From Acidobacteriota bacterium (GTDB lineage Bacteria; Acidobacteriota; Terriglobia; UBA7540): DNA of 48,190 nt. How positions within the stretch are numbered: the stretch's first letter is position 1; each line of letters opens with the position of its first letter. Positions 17,601 to 26,171 of the stretch are shown here, piece after piece. The translations under genes were made by a program, and so were the position numbers. The notes under the pieces are model-generated. The model had not been told where the DNA came from. It did no database searches and was given only the letters and a program-made list of their open reading frames with translations. The DNA lies in NCBI GenBank assembly GCA_902812365.1, contig CADDZC010000024.1, positions 1 to 48,190 on the forward strand. The letters run 5' to 3'.

Positions 17601-17909
17601 AGGCGATCCCTCCTTATTACCGAGCGCTGGAGCTTGCGACGTAGGATGGAGAATCAGCCGTCGAGGTTGCTTCTGAGGCTCCGTCGGGTCAAGGGCTAAA
17701 GATTGCGAGCCGTATCTAATCGCCTAGTTCTTCGCCTGCCAAGTTTAAGGTGCAATTTGGAACCTTCATCCACGCGCACAAGCCCATGAACCGCGGTTCG
17801 GCTTAAATAGTTCAACCGTTGGCGCAACCTCTGGCCGCAGCCTCCCAGAAGCCGAAAACGCCATCATACGTTGCCCTCCGGACCACCTCTGGCGGGGTTT
17901 GCGTTCCCG
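17601..17909. other. Intergenic stretch between two minus-strand genes
   Basis: About 310 bases upstream of the secreted glycine-zipper gene and downstream of glmM. It must hold the promoter of the former, and has its ribosome site (AAGGAGGGATCG) at the left edge. I found no tRNA, convincing terminator or open frame in it. Confidence 0.5.
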
Positions 17910-19265
17910 TCATTTCCCCAGGGTTGCTTCAATGGCGGCAGCAATGCGCGCGGCGTGCCGCCGCACTAACTGGGCGTCCTCAGCTTCAACCATGACGCGC
18001 GCCACAGCCTCTGTTCCCGAGTATCGCACCACGACGCGACCGCGCTCGCCCATCTCACGACGGCAAGCTTCTGTCGCCCGGACGACGGCGGGAATCGATT
18101 CCAACGGTTGTTTCTCGCGAACGGGCACGTTATGGATGATTTGGGGAAAGGGCTTAAAGCCGCGAAGCAACTGCGAAAAGCAGTCCCCACTTTCGCTCAT
18201 CACGCGCAGGACTTCCAGTAGCGTAATAATCCCATCTCCGGCCAGCGAAATATCAGAAAAAATTATATGGCCAGAAGGCTCGCCGCCTAAGTTAATGCCT
18301 AATTTGAGCATTTCCTCGAGGACGTATTTATCGCCAACTCCGGTACGCCTCAGTTTGATGTGGTGCCTGGCCAGCGCGAACTCCAAGCCGAGGTTAGTCA
18401 TCAAGGTTCCTACGACCGCGTCACCCTTTAATGAACCTCGGGAACGAAAGAAAGGTGCCACCGCGTAAAGCACATGGTCGCCATCGGCTACATGTCCTTC
18501 GCTGGTAGCAAAAATAGCTCGGTCGGCGTCACCGTCAAAGGCCACGCCGAGGTCAGCCGTTGAGGTACGAGTGATCTGAGCCATGGTTTGCGGATGGAGC
18601 GAACCGCAACCCAGGTTAATATTGCGACCGGTCGGCGTGGCATGTAGCACCTGGGCGTGGATACCCAATCTGCTGAGAAGCGCTGGCACAACGGCGCTCG
18701 CCGCGCCGTTAGCGCAATCCACAACCAGTCGCCAGCGGGATAACGATGGATTGTGGACGACAAGATCGGCAAGAAAGGCAAGATAGTCCTCACGAAGCTC
18801 AGGAATGGGAGTGAGATCGCGATCAACCTCCGGGGGTCGAGGATGAGGCCGCTCGAGCGCTCTTTCTACTTCCAGCTCCAGCTCGGAGGAGATTTTCGTG
18901 CCTCTAGCGGTCAGAACCTTGATGCCGTTGTCCTCAAATGGATTGTGAGATGCCGACACCATGACGCCAGCCGCAAACCGGTGATGGCGGGTGAGGAAGG
19001 CGACTCCGGCGGTGGGAATGACTCCGGCGTAATGTACGGATACGCCCGCCGACACGAGTCCTTGCGCCAGGGTTCGAGAAATTCGCGCGCTCGATTCCCG
19101 CGTGTCCTCGCCCAGTACAACCCGTAACGGCCGGTCAGTCACATGCGTTTCAAGCACCGCAGCTAGCGCACGTCCCAGCTTCCAGACCGTTTCGCGGTCC
19201 AGGGGATAACGATCCGCCAAACCGCGGACGCCGTCTGTACCGAATAACCGCGCTCCCATGCTCAT
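17910..19265 (-). CDS. glmM: Phosphoglucosamine mutase
   Basis: Converts glucosamine 6-phosphate into glucosamine 1-phosphate for UDP-GlcNAc, peptidoglycan and LPS synthesis. The 451-residue protein starts MSMGARLFGTDGVRG, as the family does. The phosphoserine is S106 in VSASHNP, the metal loop is DGDADR in VAFDGDADRAIF, the sugar-binding loop is GGEPSGHII, and the phosphate-binding loop is RYSGTE near the C-terminus. I used the ATG at 19265; 19259 is equally possible, and codons further upstream are not family-like. It lies about 200 bases downstream of parB on the same strand but probably has its own promoter. Confidence 0.96.
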   Translation of the reverse strand: MSMGARLFGTDGVRGLADRYPLDRETVWKLGRALAAVLETHVTDRPLRVVLGEDTRESSARISRTLAQGLVSAGVSVHYAGVIPTAGVAFLTRHHRFAAGVMVSASHNPFEDNGIKVLTARGTKISSELELEVERALERPHPRPPEVDRDLTPIPELREDYLAFLADLVVHNPSLSRWRLVVDCANGAASAVVPALLSRLGIHAQVLHATPTGRNINLGCGSLHPQTMAQITRTSTADLGVAFDGDADRAIFATSEGHVADGDHVLYAVAPFFRSRGSLKGDAVVGTLMTNLGLEFALARHHIKLRRTGVGDKYVLEEMLKLGINLGGEPSGHIIFSDISLAGDGIITLLEVLRVMSESGDCFSQLLRGFKPFPQIIHNVPVREKQPLESIPAVVRATEACRREMGERGRVVVRYSGTEAVARVMVEAEDAQLVRRHAARIAAAIEATLGK

Positions 19266-19468
19266 GTGTGTAACTTGAGCTCTTCGGAAAAAGCTACCTG
19301 TTGACCTGAAGGCAGAGCACCCCGGATTCTCGGCCGGAACAACTGCTGTCCCGCACAATCTCCACCATTAACGATCGGCTGAGTTGCTCTTCTCGGGCCG
19401 GTTGACGAGAATAGACACATTATTTCGCTCGCCGAAATCCGCGCTCCGGCCGGCCTCGAGGGAGTAGA

Positions 19469-20293
19469 TTACGTCTCGCTTTCCAGTACCTCAAGGATCC
19501 GTCGCAACGCCCGGATGACCTCCTCCCGCTCGATGATCTTTTGCCGAAACTTTAGGGTGAGACTGAACTCCTTGGTGGGCGGCATAAAACTGAAAACGGC
19601 ATTGCGAGGCTTGCGGGAGGGCTGGCGCTCTTCGCGTGCCTGGTCGCGATTGAGCACGCCGGCGGCGAAACGCCGCACGGTTTCCTTCATCTTCAGGGCG
19701 CTTGGCTGGCGGGCGACCTGGAGCAGTTCTGACTTCGAAAGCACTCCGAGCTGGATGCACTGACCCTTAATCTCGTCCGGAATAGACCGCAACCTGAGAA
19801 TCTCCGTCACTGAGGAGCGTGCTTTGCCGATCCGCTCGCCGATCTGCTCGTGCGTCAGGCCGAACCGTTCCACGAGACGCTGGATGCCGTCGGCTTCTTC
19901 AAAAGGGGTTAGGTCTTTGCGCTGCAGATTTTCGACTAGAGCCAACTCCAGGGTTTCAGCGTCGTCAACGTCTTTCTCGATGCAAGGAATCTCTCGCAGT
20001 CCGGCGGCGCGGGCAGCGTGATAGCGCCGCTCGCCGGAAATGATCAGGTAGCGCCCCGAGTCGCGGAGCGGCCGCACCAGCAATGGCTCAAGTACGCCCT
20101 TGTCGCGCACGGACTCGGTGAGACCGTGCAGATCACCGACATCCTTGCGCGGCTGCTCGGCATTGGGCTGCAGTTGCTCCAGGGGAATCATCCTTCCGAT
20201 GGCCGCCCCGCTCCGCGAGATGATGTCCTCCACGTAATGCGCGTCGTGACGCATCCTGATCACCGCGGGCAAACCCGATCGCCTGTCAGACAC
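19469..20293 (-). CDS. parB: Chromosome-partitioning protein ParB
   Basis: CTP-dependent DNA clamp that loads at parS sites and spreads to organise the origin region. The 274-residue protein has the N-terminal CTP-binding region with GERRYHAARAAG, ALVENLQRKDL, and a central helix-turn-helix (TPFEEADGIQRLVERFGL, QIGERIGKARSSVTEILRL). The likely start is GTG at 20293: it has GGGAGGTG seven bases upstream and overlaps the parA stop by eight bases. Longer in-frame starts extend into parA and read unlike the family. I found no convincing parS sequence in the window. The C-terminal dimerisation region is short but present (IEREEVIRALRRILEVLE). Confidence 0.95.
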   Translation of the reverse strand: MSDRRSGLPAVIRMRHDAHYVEDIISRSGAAIGRMIPLEQLQPNAEQPRKDVGDLHGLTESVRDKGVLEPLLVRPLRDSGRYLIISGERRYHAARAAGLREIPCIEKDVDDAETLELALVENLQRKDLTPFEEADGIQRLVERFGLTHEQIGERIGKARSSVTEILRLRSIPDEIKGQCIQLGVLSKSELLQVARQPSALKMKETVRRFAAGVLNRDQAREERQPSRKPRNAVFSFMPPTKEFSLTLKFRQKIIEREEVIRALRRILEVLESET

Positions 20294-21047
20294 GTTGCAG
20301 CACCTCCCGCGCAAGATTCTGGTAGTCCGCCGCCCCGGATGAATCGGGGGCATAAGTGAAGATCGTTTCCTTATAAGCCGGGCTCTCTTCGAGCCGTACG
20401 TTCTTGCCGATCAGCGTCCTGAACACCTTCGCACCGAACACCCGGCGCACTTGTTGTTGAATGTCGCGGGCCAGATTGGTCCGCTTGTCATAAAGCGTCA
20501 ACACGACGCCCAGCAATTGCAAGTCCGGGTTCGGACGCGCTCGAATGCGTGAAAGGGTTTCGAGCAGATCGTCGGTTCCTTCCATCGCGTAGTAAGCCGC
20601 CTGGATAGGAACGAGTAAGTGTGTTGCTGCCACCAGGGCGTTGACCGTAATTATACCGAGCGCCGGCGGGCAATCGATGACGATAAAATCGTAGTCTTCG
20701 CGGCAAGCGGCTAGCGCATCTTTCAGCCGATACGGACCGTCGAACTGACCCACCAGCGTAGCTTCCAGCTTGGCGAGGGCAATCTTCGATGGCACCACGC
20801 ATAAATTGGCCCACGAGGTGGGTTTGATAATTTCGGTAAGGTTCACTTGGTGGTCCGCCAGCGCGTCATACACGGAATAGCTGATCTCTTCGATAGGAAA
20901 AAAAGTGAGGGTCGTGTTAGCCTGGGGATCAAGATCGACGAGCAGCGTCCGCTTCTTCTTAAGGGCCAGGGCGGCGGCAAGATTGACGGCTGTGGTGGTT
21001 TTTCCCACTCCACCTTTTTGGTTCGCGATCGCGATAATGATGGACAT
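20286..21047 (-). CDS. parA: Chromosome-partitioning ATPase ParA
   Basis: Soj/ParA ATPase that moves ParB-bound origins. The 253-residue protein begins MSIIIAIANQKGGVGKTTTA, with the deviant Walker A box at 10-18, switch I at DLDPQANTT, and the Walker B region in FIVIDCPPALG. The start at 21047 gives the standard family N-terminus; the frame is open for 23 more codons with no family resemblance. parB follows with an eight-base overlap, so the two are coupled. Compact size indicates the chromosomal type without an N-terminal DNA-binding domain. Confidence 0.96.
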   Translation of the reverse strand: MSIIIAIANQKGGVGKTTTAVNLAAALALKKKRTLLVDLDPQANTTLTFFPIEEISYSVYDALADHQVNLTEIIKPTSWANLCVVPSKIALAKLEATLVGQFDGPYRLKDALAACREDYDFIVIDCPPALGIITVNALVAATHLLVPIQAAYYAMEGTDDLLETLSRIRARPNPDLQLLGVVLTLYDKRTNLARDIQQQVRRVFGAKVFRTLIGKNVRLEESPAYKETIFTYAPDSSGAADYQNLAREVLQRV

Positions 21048-21203
21048 CGTTCGCTGCCCGAGTCCCGTTATCCAAGGCGCGGCCGGCAAGCCGCGGGGGC
21101 CGCGGTGTTCAACCACCCGTCACCTTGCACCCATAACGCGCGACACGCCAGCTTCGGAATCACTGACCCTTGACGGGGATCAATGATCCCCTGACAACGG
21201 CCA

Positions 21204-21689
21204 TCACATCTTATATCGCCCCATATCCTCGTCTCCCAGGTTCTCAAGCCACTTGCGCAGTTCCTCGCTGTCGATCTTGTCAGAGGCGGCAGCCGAGACT
21301 TTGGAATTCTTCAGCACTTCATCTTCAACGTAGATGGGGCAATCCACCCGCAGCGCCAGCGCCAGCGCGTCGCTCGGACGCGAATCAATCGAAAGTGTCT
21401 CACCGTCCCGCTCAATCCAGATCAGCGCGTAAAACGTATCATCTCGTAAATCGTTAACGACCACCTTATGAACACGTGTTTCCAGGCCTACTAGCAGGTT
21501 CTTGATCAGGTCGTGAGTCATCGGCCGAGGGGTCGAGACCTTCTCAATCTCCAGGGCGATCGCATTCGCTTCGTAAATACCCACCCAAATCGGCAACACC
21601 GCGGATCCCTTGACGTCTTTTAGGATCACAATCGGCATGTGAGTCACCGGGTCCATCATCAGACCCCGGATTTTCATTTCGACTTCCAT
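21204..21689 (-). CDS. Bifunctional nuclease domain protein (DUF151)
   Basis: A 161-residue soluble protein of the BFN/DUF151 family. Typical stretches are VILKDVKGSAVLPIWVGIYEA (here seen as LPIWVGIYEANAIALE), RPMTHDLIKNLL and IDSRPSDALALALR. Members have been reported to have nuclease activity, but the cellular role is unsettled. The start ATG at 21689 has GGGGG eight bases upstream. It lies 40 bases downstream of miaB on the same strand, so the two probably share a transcript; miaB and bfn neighbours are common in this kind of genome. Confidence 0.9.
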   Translation of the reverse strand: MEVEMKIRGLMMDPVTHMPIVILKDVKGSAVLPIWVGIYEANAIALEIEKVSTPRPMTHDLIKNLLVGLETRVHKVVVNDLRDDTFYALIWIERDGETLSIDSRPSDALALALRVDCPIYVEDEVLKNSKVSAAASDKIDSEELRKWLENLGDEDMGRYKM

Positions 21690-21729
21690 TGTGCCCCCTT
21701 CGTGCAGATTGCGGGCGCCGAGGACCGTC

Positions 21730-23175
21730 CTATGCGCCAGCACCCTGTTCCTCCCTGGTGACCTCCGACCTCGCCGCCTTCACGCCCACCAGACTGTTGG
21801 CCCCGGCCCCGGTCACCAGTATCCTGATGTATCGACCGACCAGGTCAGATTCACCCGGAAAATTGACGATCTGATTGCTGGTGGTGCGCCCAACCGCCTG
21901 GCCGAGGCGCGCCTGGAATCCTTCCACTAAAACCTCAAATTCCTTTCCGACCCGTGCCTGATTCCGGCGCAACTGAATCTCGCGCTGGTGCTGCTGCAGC
22001 ACTTCCAAGCGCCTTCCTTTCTCTGTCTCAGGAACGGAATCGCCCCAAACAAGGGCCGCCGTCTTCGGTCGGGGCGAGTATTTAAAAGAAAACACCTGAT
22101 CGTAGCCAACGTTGTCCAGAAGCGAGAGAGTCTCCTCGAAGTCCCGCTCGGTTTCGCCGCAGAAGCCGACAATGATGTCGGTCGACACGCTGATTGCGCG
22201 CCGCGCGTTCCGGATGCACATGATCTTTTCCAAGTATTCTTCGCGGGTATAGGTGCGTCGCATACGACGCAATACGGCATTTGAACCCGACTGCACGGGT
22301 AAGTGGATGTGGTTGCAAAGTGAGGGATGAGAATCAATTGCTGCCACAATCTCGGGAGTAAAATCCTGCGGGTGCGAGGTAGTAAAGCGCACGCGCCGCA
22401 CCCCGGGCATCTCCGCTACCCGTATCAACAGTTCACTGAAGCTGAGGTGGGCGGGGGAGGGATCGCGATAAGAATTGACCGTTTGGCCGAGCAGTTGGAT
22501 CTCCGTGTAGCCCTCGTCGGCAAGGCGTCGGCACTCCGCCAGAATCTTCGAGCTGGGGCGACTCCGCTCCGCTCCCCGCGTCTGCGGCACTACGCAGTAA
22601 CTGCAGGCCTTATCACATCCCTCGATAATCGTCACGTAAGCGCGAAAGGGATTATCGCGACGCGTCAATTCGGTCTCAAAGCACTGGTCGGCATCGAGCG
22701 AAAGCCCAGTTACGCGCCGTTGCCCGGACTCCAGCCGTTCGAGCAATGCGGGGAGATGGGAATAACTGGCCGAACCACACACCAAATTCACTTGGGGAGC
22801 GCGCTCGAAAAAGGCCTCTCCCTCCTGCTGCGCAACGCAGCCCAGGACACCAACGATCCTGTCCCGACCGCCACGTTTCCTGAACGCCCCCAGCCGAGAG
22901 AAGACTTTTTGCGCTGCCTTCTCACGGATGCTGCACGTGTTATACAGTATCAGGTCAGCATCATCGGGGTTTTTCACAGGCCGGTAGCCGCGCGCCACAA
23001 GCACACCAGCCACCTTCTCCGAGTCGTGCACGTTCATCTGACAACCGAATGTTTCAAGGTAAAAGGTCTTGCCCTTTGCAGCCCCAACCGAGCCCTCGCG
23101 CATCGGGCTCGAAGCGGTCGACAAAGAACGCGACATCGTGATAGCAGGTAAGATCTGGACGAGGTTACTGCCCAT
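21730..23175 (-). CDS. miaB: tRNA-2-methylthio-N6-dimethylallyladenosine synthase
   Basis: Radical-SAM methylthiotransferase that modifies A37 of tRNAs reading UNN codons. The 481-residue protein has the N-terminal UPF0004 domain with cluster cysteines C45, C81 and C113, the radical-SAM triad C187, C191 and C194 in CDKACSYC, LLGQTVNSY, LPVQSGSN, and a C-terminal TRAM domain (about 420-480). The start at 23175 has GGAGAGG just upstream; the frame remains open to 23460, but this part is not conserved-looking and is probably untranslated. A second start at 23103 is possible. Confidence 0.94.
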   Translation of the reverse strand: MGSNLVQILPAITMSRSLSTASSPMREGSVGAAKGKTFYLETFGCQMNVHDSEKVAGVLVARGYRPVKNPDDADLILYNTCSIREKAAQKVFSRLGAFRKRGGRDRIVGVLGCVAQQEGEAFFERAPQVNLVCGSASYSHLPALLERLESGQRRVTGLSLDADQCFETELTRRDNPFRAYVTIIEGCDKACSYCVVPQTRGAERSRPSSKILAECRRLADEGYTEIQLLGQTVNSYRDPSPAHLSFSELLIRVAEMPGVRRVRFTTSHPQDFTPEIVAAIDSHPSLCNHIHLPVQSGSNAVLRRMRRTYTREEYLEKIMCIRNARRAISVSTDIIVGFCGETERDFEETLSLLDNVGYDQVFSFKYSPRPKTAALVWGDSVPETEKGRRLEVLQQHQREIQLRRNQARVGKEFEVLVEGFQARLGQAVGRTTSNQIVNFPGESDLVGRYIRILVTGAGANSLVGVKAARSEVTREEQGAGA

Positions 23176-23507
23176 AGAACCTCTCCGTCCTCTACAACAG
23201 TATAGAACGAAAGCAAGACGAGCAAGTAGTTCCTTTTCATCGGATCGCGCCGCGCTTTCCTCCAGTTTGGTATCCGGCTCAACCGGTTGCCGATGGAGAT
23301 GGCGGCGCTGTCTTTCGGCGGCCAGGTCCACATCTTCTCGGCCAGGAGATGGACTTGACGAACTCTGTGCGGACTCGTCGCCTCTTGCGGGAGTCCGCCG
23401 TTTTGGAGAAACTGTAAAAGTGAGTGCGGTTTCGAGAATCCAAGACCGCTGACTGAGCATGGCCCGCTACCCTATTGAGAACAATACAGCGGGCAGCAAG
23501 GCGAGGA
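23176..23507. other. Divergent intergenic region with two inverted repeats
   Basis: About 330 bases between the divergent miaB and membrane-protein genes. It contains a perfect 8-base inverted repeat GCGGACTC/GAGTCCGC (23369-23376 and 23391-23398, 14-base loop) followed by TTTT, and GCCCGCT/AGCGGGC (23462-23468 and 23488-23494) just before the membrane-protein start. Either could be a regulatory site or terminator. Open frames here look like shadows. Confidence 0.4.
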
Positions 23508-24590
23508 ATGATGGCGACTGCAACCATGACGATCCCGCTTCGAACGCCGGCGCACTCCCAGTGGATCATTTCAGAGCGGACCGACCTTCTGTGGTTCACC
23601 GTCGGGGGCGCGGCCGCAGCCTATATCTTTTGGGCGCTCTGGCGCTTCGCGCACGCTCCCTTGCTCCTGCTAGTTGCGATTTGGGCCATTGTATTCGATG
23701 AGACTCACGGGTTCGCCACGATATCACGCACTTATTTCGACGCTGAGGAACGCGCGAAACGAGGCCGCTGGCTGTGGGTGAGCCTCGCCTTCTTCTTCGC
23801 CGTCGGGCCCCTCATGATTCTGCTCCGGTTGGGGGACTGGCTCGAACTGGCAACCGAACTGTGGGGTTACTACCACATCTTCAAGCAGCATTACGGCTTC
23901 ATGATGATGTACAAGAAGAAGAATCGCGACTTCGCTCCCGAAGATATGAAATTGGACAAAGCTTTTTTTGCGGTCGCTTTCTATTATCCCTTCCTGACTT
24001 ACCCGCTCCACGACCGACAAGCTGCTGATCTGCTGCCATTTCCGATACAGCCCTCGGGGGCGCGGATTTTCGAGAGTACGCTGTTGTTTTCTCTGATCCT
24101 GGTCACGCTAGTCTACATAGCGCGTCAAGTGCAGAAGTGGTACGAAGGCCTGGCGGTTGATTGGCCGAAGCAGATTCTTTTTGCCACCGCGATTCCGGTT
24201 AACTACTTGCTCTTCCGCAGCCGCATGCCCTTGCTCGGAGTATACGCTGCCGCCACTATTTTTCACAATGTCCAGTACCACCGCCTGGTCTGGTTTTACA
24301 ACCAGAACAAGTACGGACACGATCGAGATCGGGCGCGGCGCTACGGCTTGGCCACACTGGTCAATAGCCGGTGGTTATGTTACGTCGCGGCAGCAGCCCT
24401 GTACGCTGTAATCTTTGATGTCGTACCGCGCTTCGTTCTCAAGGACGGTGTCGGTCTGATGAACATCGGGACACGTAATGAGATCATCTTTTCGTTCTTC
24501 GCCGCACCCGGATTGCTCCACTACTGGCTCGACGGGCATATCTGGAAGGTGCGCAAGGATCCCGAACTCCGTGAGTACTTGCGACTTTAG
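23508..24590 (+). CDS. Multi-pass membrane protein with paired-histidine motifs, unknown function
   Basis: A 360-residue protein with about eight hydrophobic segments and little periplasmic mass. I do not recognise the family. At segment ends sit repeated histidine pairs: DETHGF, HIFKQH (H-X4-H), HNVQYH (H-X4-H) and HYWLDGH (H-X5-H), along with many Trp, Tyr and Asp. Such paired histidines at membrane edges are how di-iron membrane oxygenases and desaturases bind metal, so a metal-dependent oxidase or hydroxylase is one possibility. The exact desaturase spacing is absent. The start is taken at the tandem ATGs 23508/23511, where GCGAGGA is very close. It stands alone, with no obvious operon partner. 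Confidence 0.7.
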   Translation: MMATATMTIPLRTPAHSQWIISERTDLLWFTVGGAAAAYIFWALWRFAHAPLLLLVAIWAIVFDETHGFATISRTYFDAEERAKRGRWLWVSLAFFFAVGPLMILLRLGDWLELATELWGYYHIFKQHYGFMMMYKKKNRDFAPEDMKLDKAFFAVAFYYPFLTYPLHDRQAADLLPFPIQPSGARIFESTLLFSLILVTLVYIARQVQKWYEGLAVDWPKQILFATAIPVNYLLFRSRMPLLGVYAAATIFHNVQYHRLVWFYNQNKYGHDRDRARRYGLATLVNSRWLCYVAAAALYAVIFDVVPRFVLKDGVGLMNIGTRNEIIFSFFAAPGLLHYWLDGHIWKVRKDPELREYLRL

Positions 24591-24846
24591 GGGCGCGGGC
24601 ACGGCATAAACGTAGTCCATTCCGGGGGAACCACAGAGACCAAGTTCGGCGCGCGTTTGGCGGTCAAAGGAGGACGCGGAGACCCAAAGGCGTCCTCTTT
24701 CCTGCACCTTCTGGAAGACCACCCTTAACAGGCTCGTGCGGTTACGATTCTAAATGTTTTTCGACAAGCTACCCCAGGCGGCCTCACAAAAGCCTCATTC
24801 GAAATGATCTCGAAGAAAGTTGTGCCGAAGAGCGGCGGGATGTCTC

Positions 24847-25983
24847 TCAAAACAACCGGAACGTGACCTCAGCCAGCATCCGCACGGCCACGGGCACGCC
24901 ATTACGCTCGGCTGGCTTAAACTTCCATGTCTTGACCGTATTGACAGCATTTTCGTCAAGACCAAGTCCGAGCGGCCGAACGACCTGCACATCCTTCACG
25001 TTGCCTTGAGCGTCAACGATCAGCGACAACACAACCGTGCCTGAGAATTTGGCTTTGCGGGCTTCTTCCGAATAGGGAGGATCTGGCTCATAAATAGGTA
25101 TGGGTGCGCTCACGCCGCCGCCCACTTCGAACACTCCACCGCCCGTGCCCGCTCCTTCGCCTGGTCCGTACCCGGCACCATTGCCCGCACCGGCACCAGT
25201 GCCGTTCCCGTTGCCGACGCCACCCCCTGTACCCGAACCATTCGAGGGCGGAGCCGGGATACTGGTCGGATCACCAAAATTCGTCGTCTGCATTTGGGGC
25301 AGCTTCAGTTCAGGCGGACCGAGCAAGGTGGCTTGCATGGGCAGCTTGGGCGCCAGATTAGGAATCTTAACGGTGGGCGGCGTGAATTGCTTGACTGAAA
25401 ACTTCGGAATGTTCGCCTTGGGAGCGGGCATCGGAGTCCGCTCGCCACCACCGCCTCCCCCACCAGCCTTCTTGGGAGCCGGTGGCAGTTCAGGCAGCGA
25501 AAGGCTGATGTTGACGAAATTTTCTTGTGGCTTCTTCGGACGTACCCACCCTACGAGGACAGGTATCACTAATGCGGCAATGACGACCGCGTGGAGGACT
25601 AGCGAATTGAGCCATGAGACTGGCTGCTGTCGATAGTCCTCAAAAATGTCGGGGACTTCGATCGTTTTGGGCAGCAAATGAAGCTTGCGACCCAGACGCA
25701 GCAGCCAGTAATGGGAAAGGTCGGGCAGCAGCCGGAGTTGGGACGGCAAATCGCGCCACCAAGGCTGCATTTCCACCACTGGGAGCGTTATCTCGCCCCG
25801 GTAATACTGTTTCGGGACGGTTATCTTGGGTTCCCGGAACCAGTCGCGGATTTGTTGGAGCAAGGAGACGATGACGTTGGGCGACTCTATGAAGACCGGA
25901 CGGTACTCAACCTCGGGAAAACGGTTCTCCTGAGGCGGCGATTGACCTACGCCGGTTTTCACCTGAGTATCCGTAGTTGGCAT
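24847..25983 (-). CDS. TonB-family energy transducer with long N-terminal cytoplasmic part
   Basis: TonB passes proton-motive force to outer-membrane receptors. The 378-residue protein has a C-terminal TonB domain at about 295-378 (YSEEARKAKFSGTVVLSLIV, AVNTVKTWKFKPA), a glycine- and proline-rich spacer at about 155-290 with runs of Gly and Gly-Asn-Gly, and one membrane helix at about 124-147. Usual TonB proteins start with the membrane helix; here 120 soluble residues precede it (PEVEYRPVFIESP, WWRDLPSQLRLLP). The ATG at 25983 was chosen over a TTG six bases upstream. A TATAAT on this strand ends 11 bases before the ATG. The nearby glycosidase genes suggest it may energise uptake of glycans, but no receptor gene is in the window. 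Confidence 0.87.
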   Translation of the reverse strand: MPTTDTQVKTGVGQSPPQENRFPEVEYRPVFIESPNVIVSLLQQIRDWFREPKITVPKQYYRGEITLPVVEMQPWWRDLPSQLRLLPDLSHYWLLRLGRKLHLLPKTIEVPDIFEDYRQQPVSWLNSLVLHAVVIAALVIPVLVGWVRPKKPQENFVNISLSLPELPPAPKKAGGGGGGGERTPMPAPKANIPKFSVKQFTPPTVKIPNLAPKLPMQATLLGPPELKLPQMQTTNFGDPTSIPAPPSNGSGTGGGVGNGNGTGAGAGNGAGYGPGEGAGTGGGVFEVGGGVSAPIPIYEPDPPYSEEARKAKFSGTVVLSLIVDAQGNVKDVQVVRPLGLGLDENAVNTVKTWKFKPAERNGVPVAVRMLAEVTFRLF

Positions 25984-25994
25984 GGACAAGTGTT

Positions 25995-26000
25995 ATTATA
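25995..26000 (-). promoter_or_regulatory. Consensus -10 element close to the tonB-like start
   Basis: TATAAT on the minus strand lies 11 bases before the ATG at 25983. A transcript begun at the normal distance would have a leader of only a few bases, that is, be nearly leaderless. No good -35 hexamer stands at 16-18 bases, and no Shine-Dalgarno is seen between. Confidence 0.35.
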
Positions 26001-26171
26001 CCTAGCCGAGCGATCTTCCGGCGATGGGCAGCCAACCCTGCCCTTCCGGGAGATGTTGTGAGCGCCGGTGGAGTTGCCTCGTAATTTCCTTTCTGCCCTA
26101 AACTCCACCCTGACCCTACTTAATTTTAGCACGGCTCCCCTCGTTCGGCGGAAGATGGCGATCTCTCGCAG

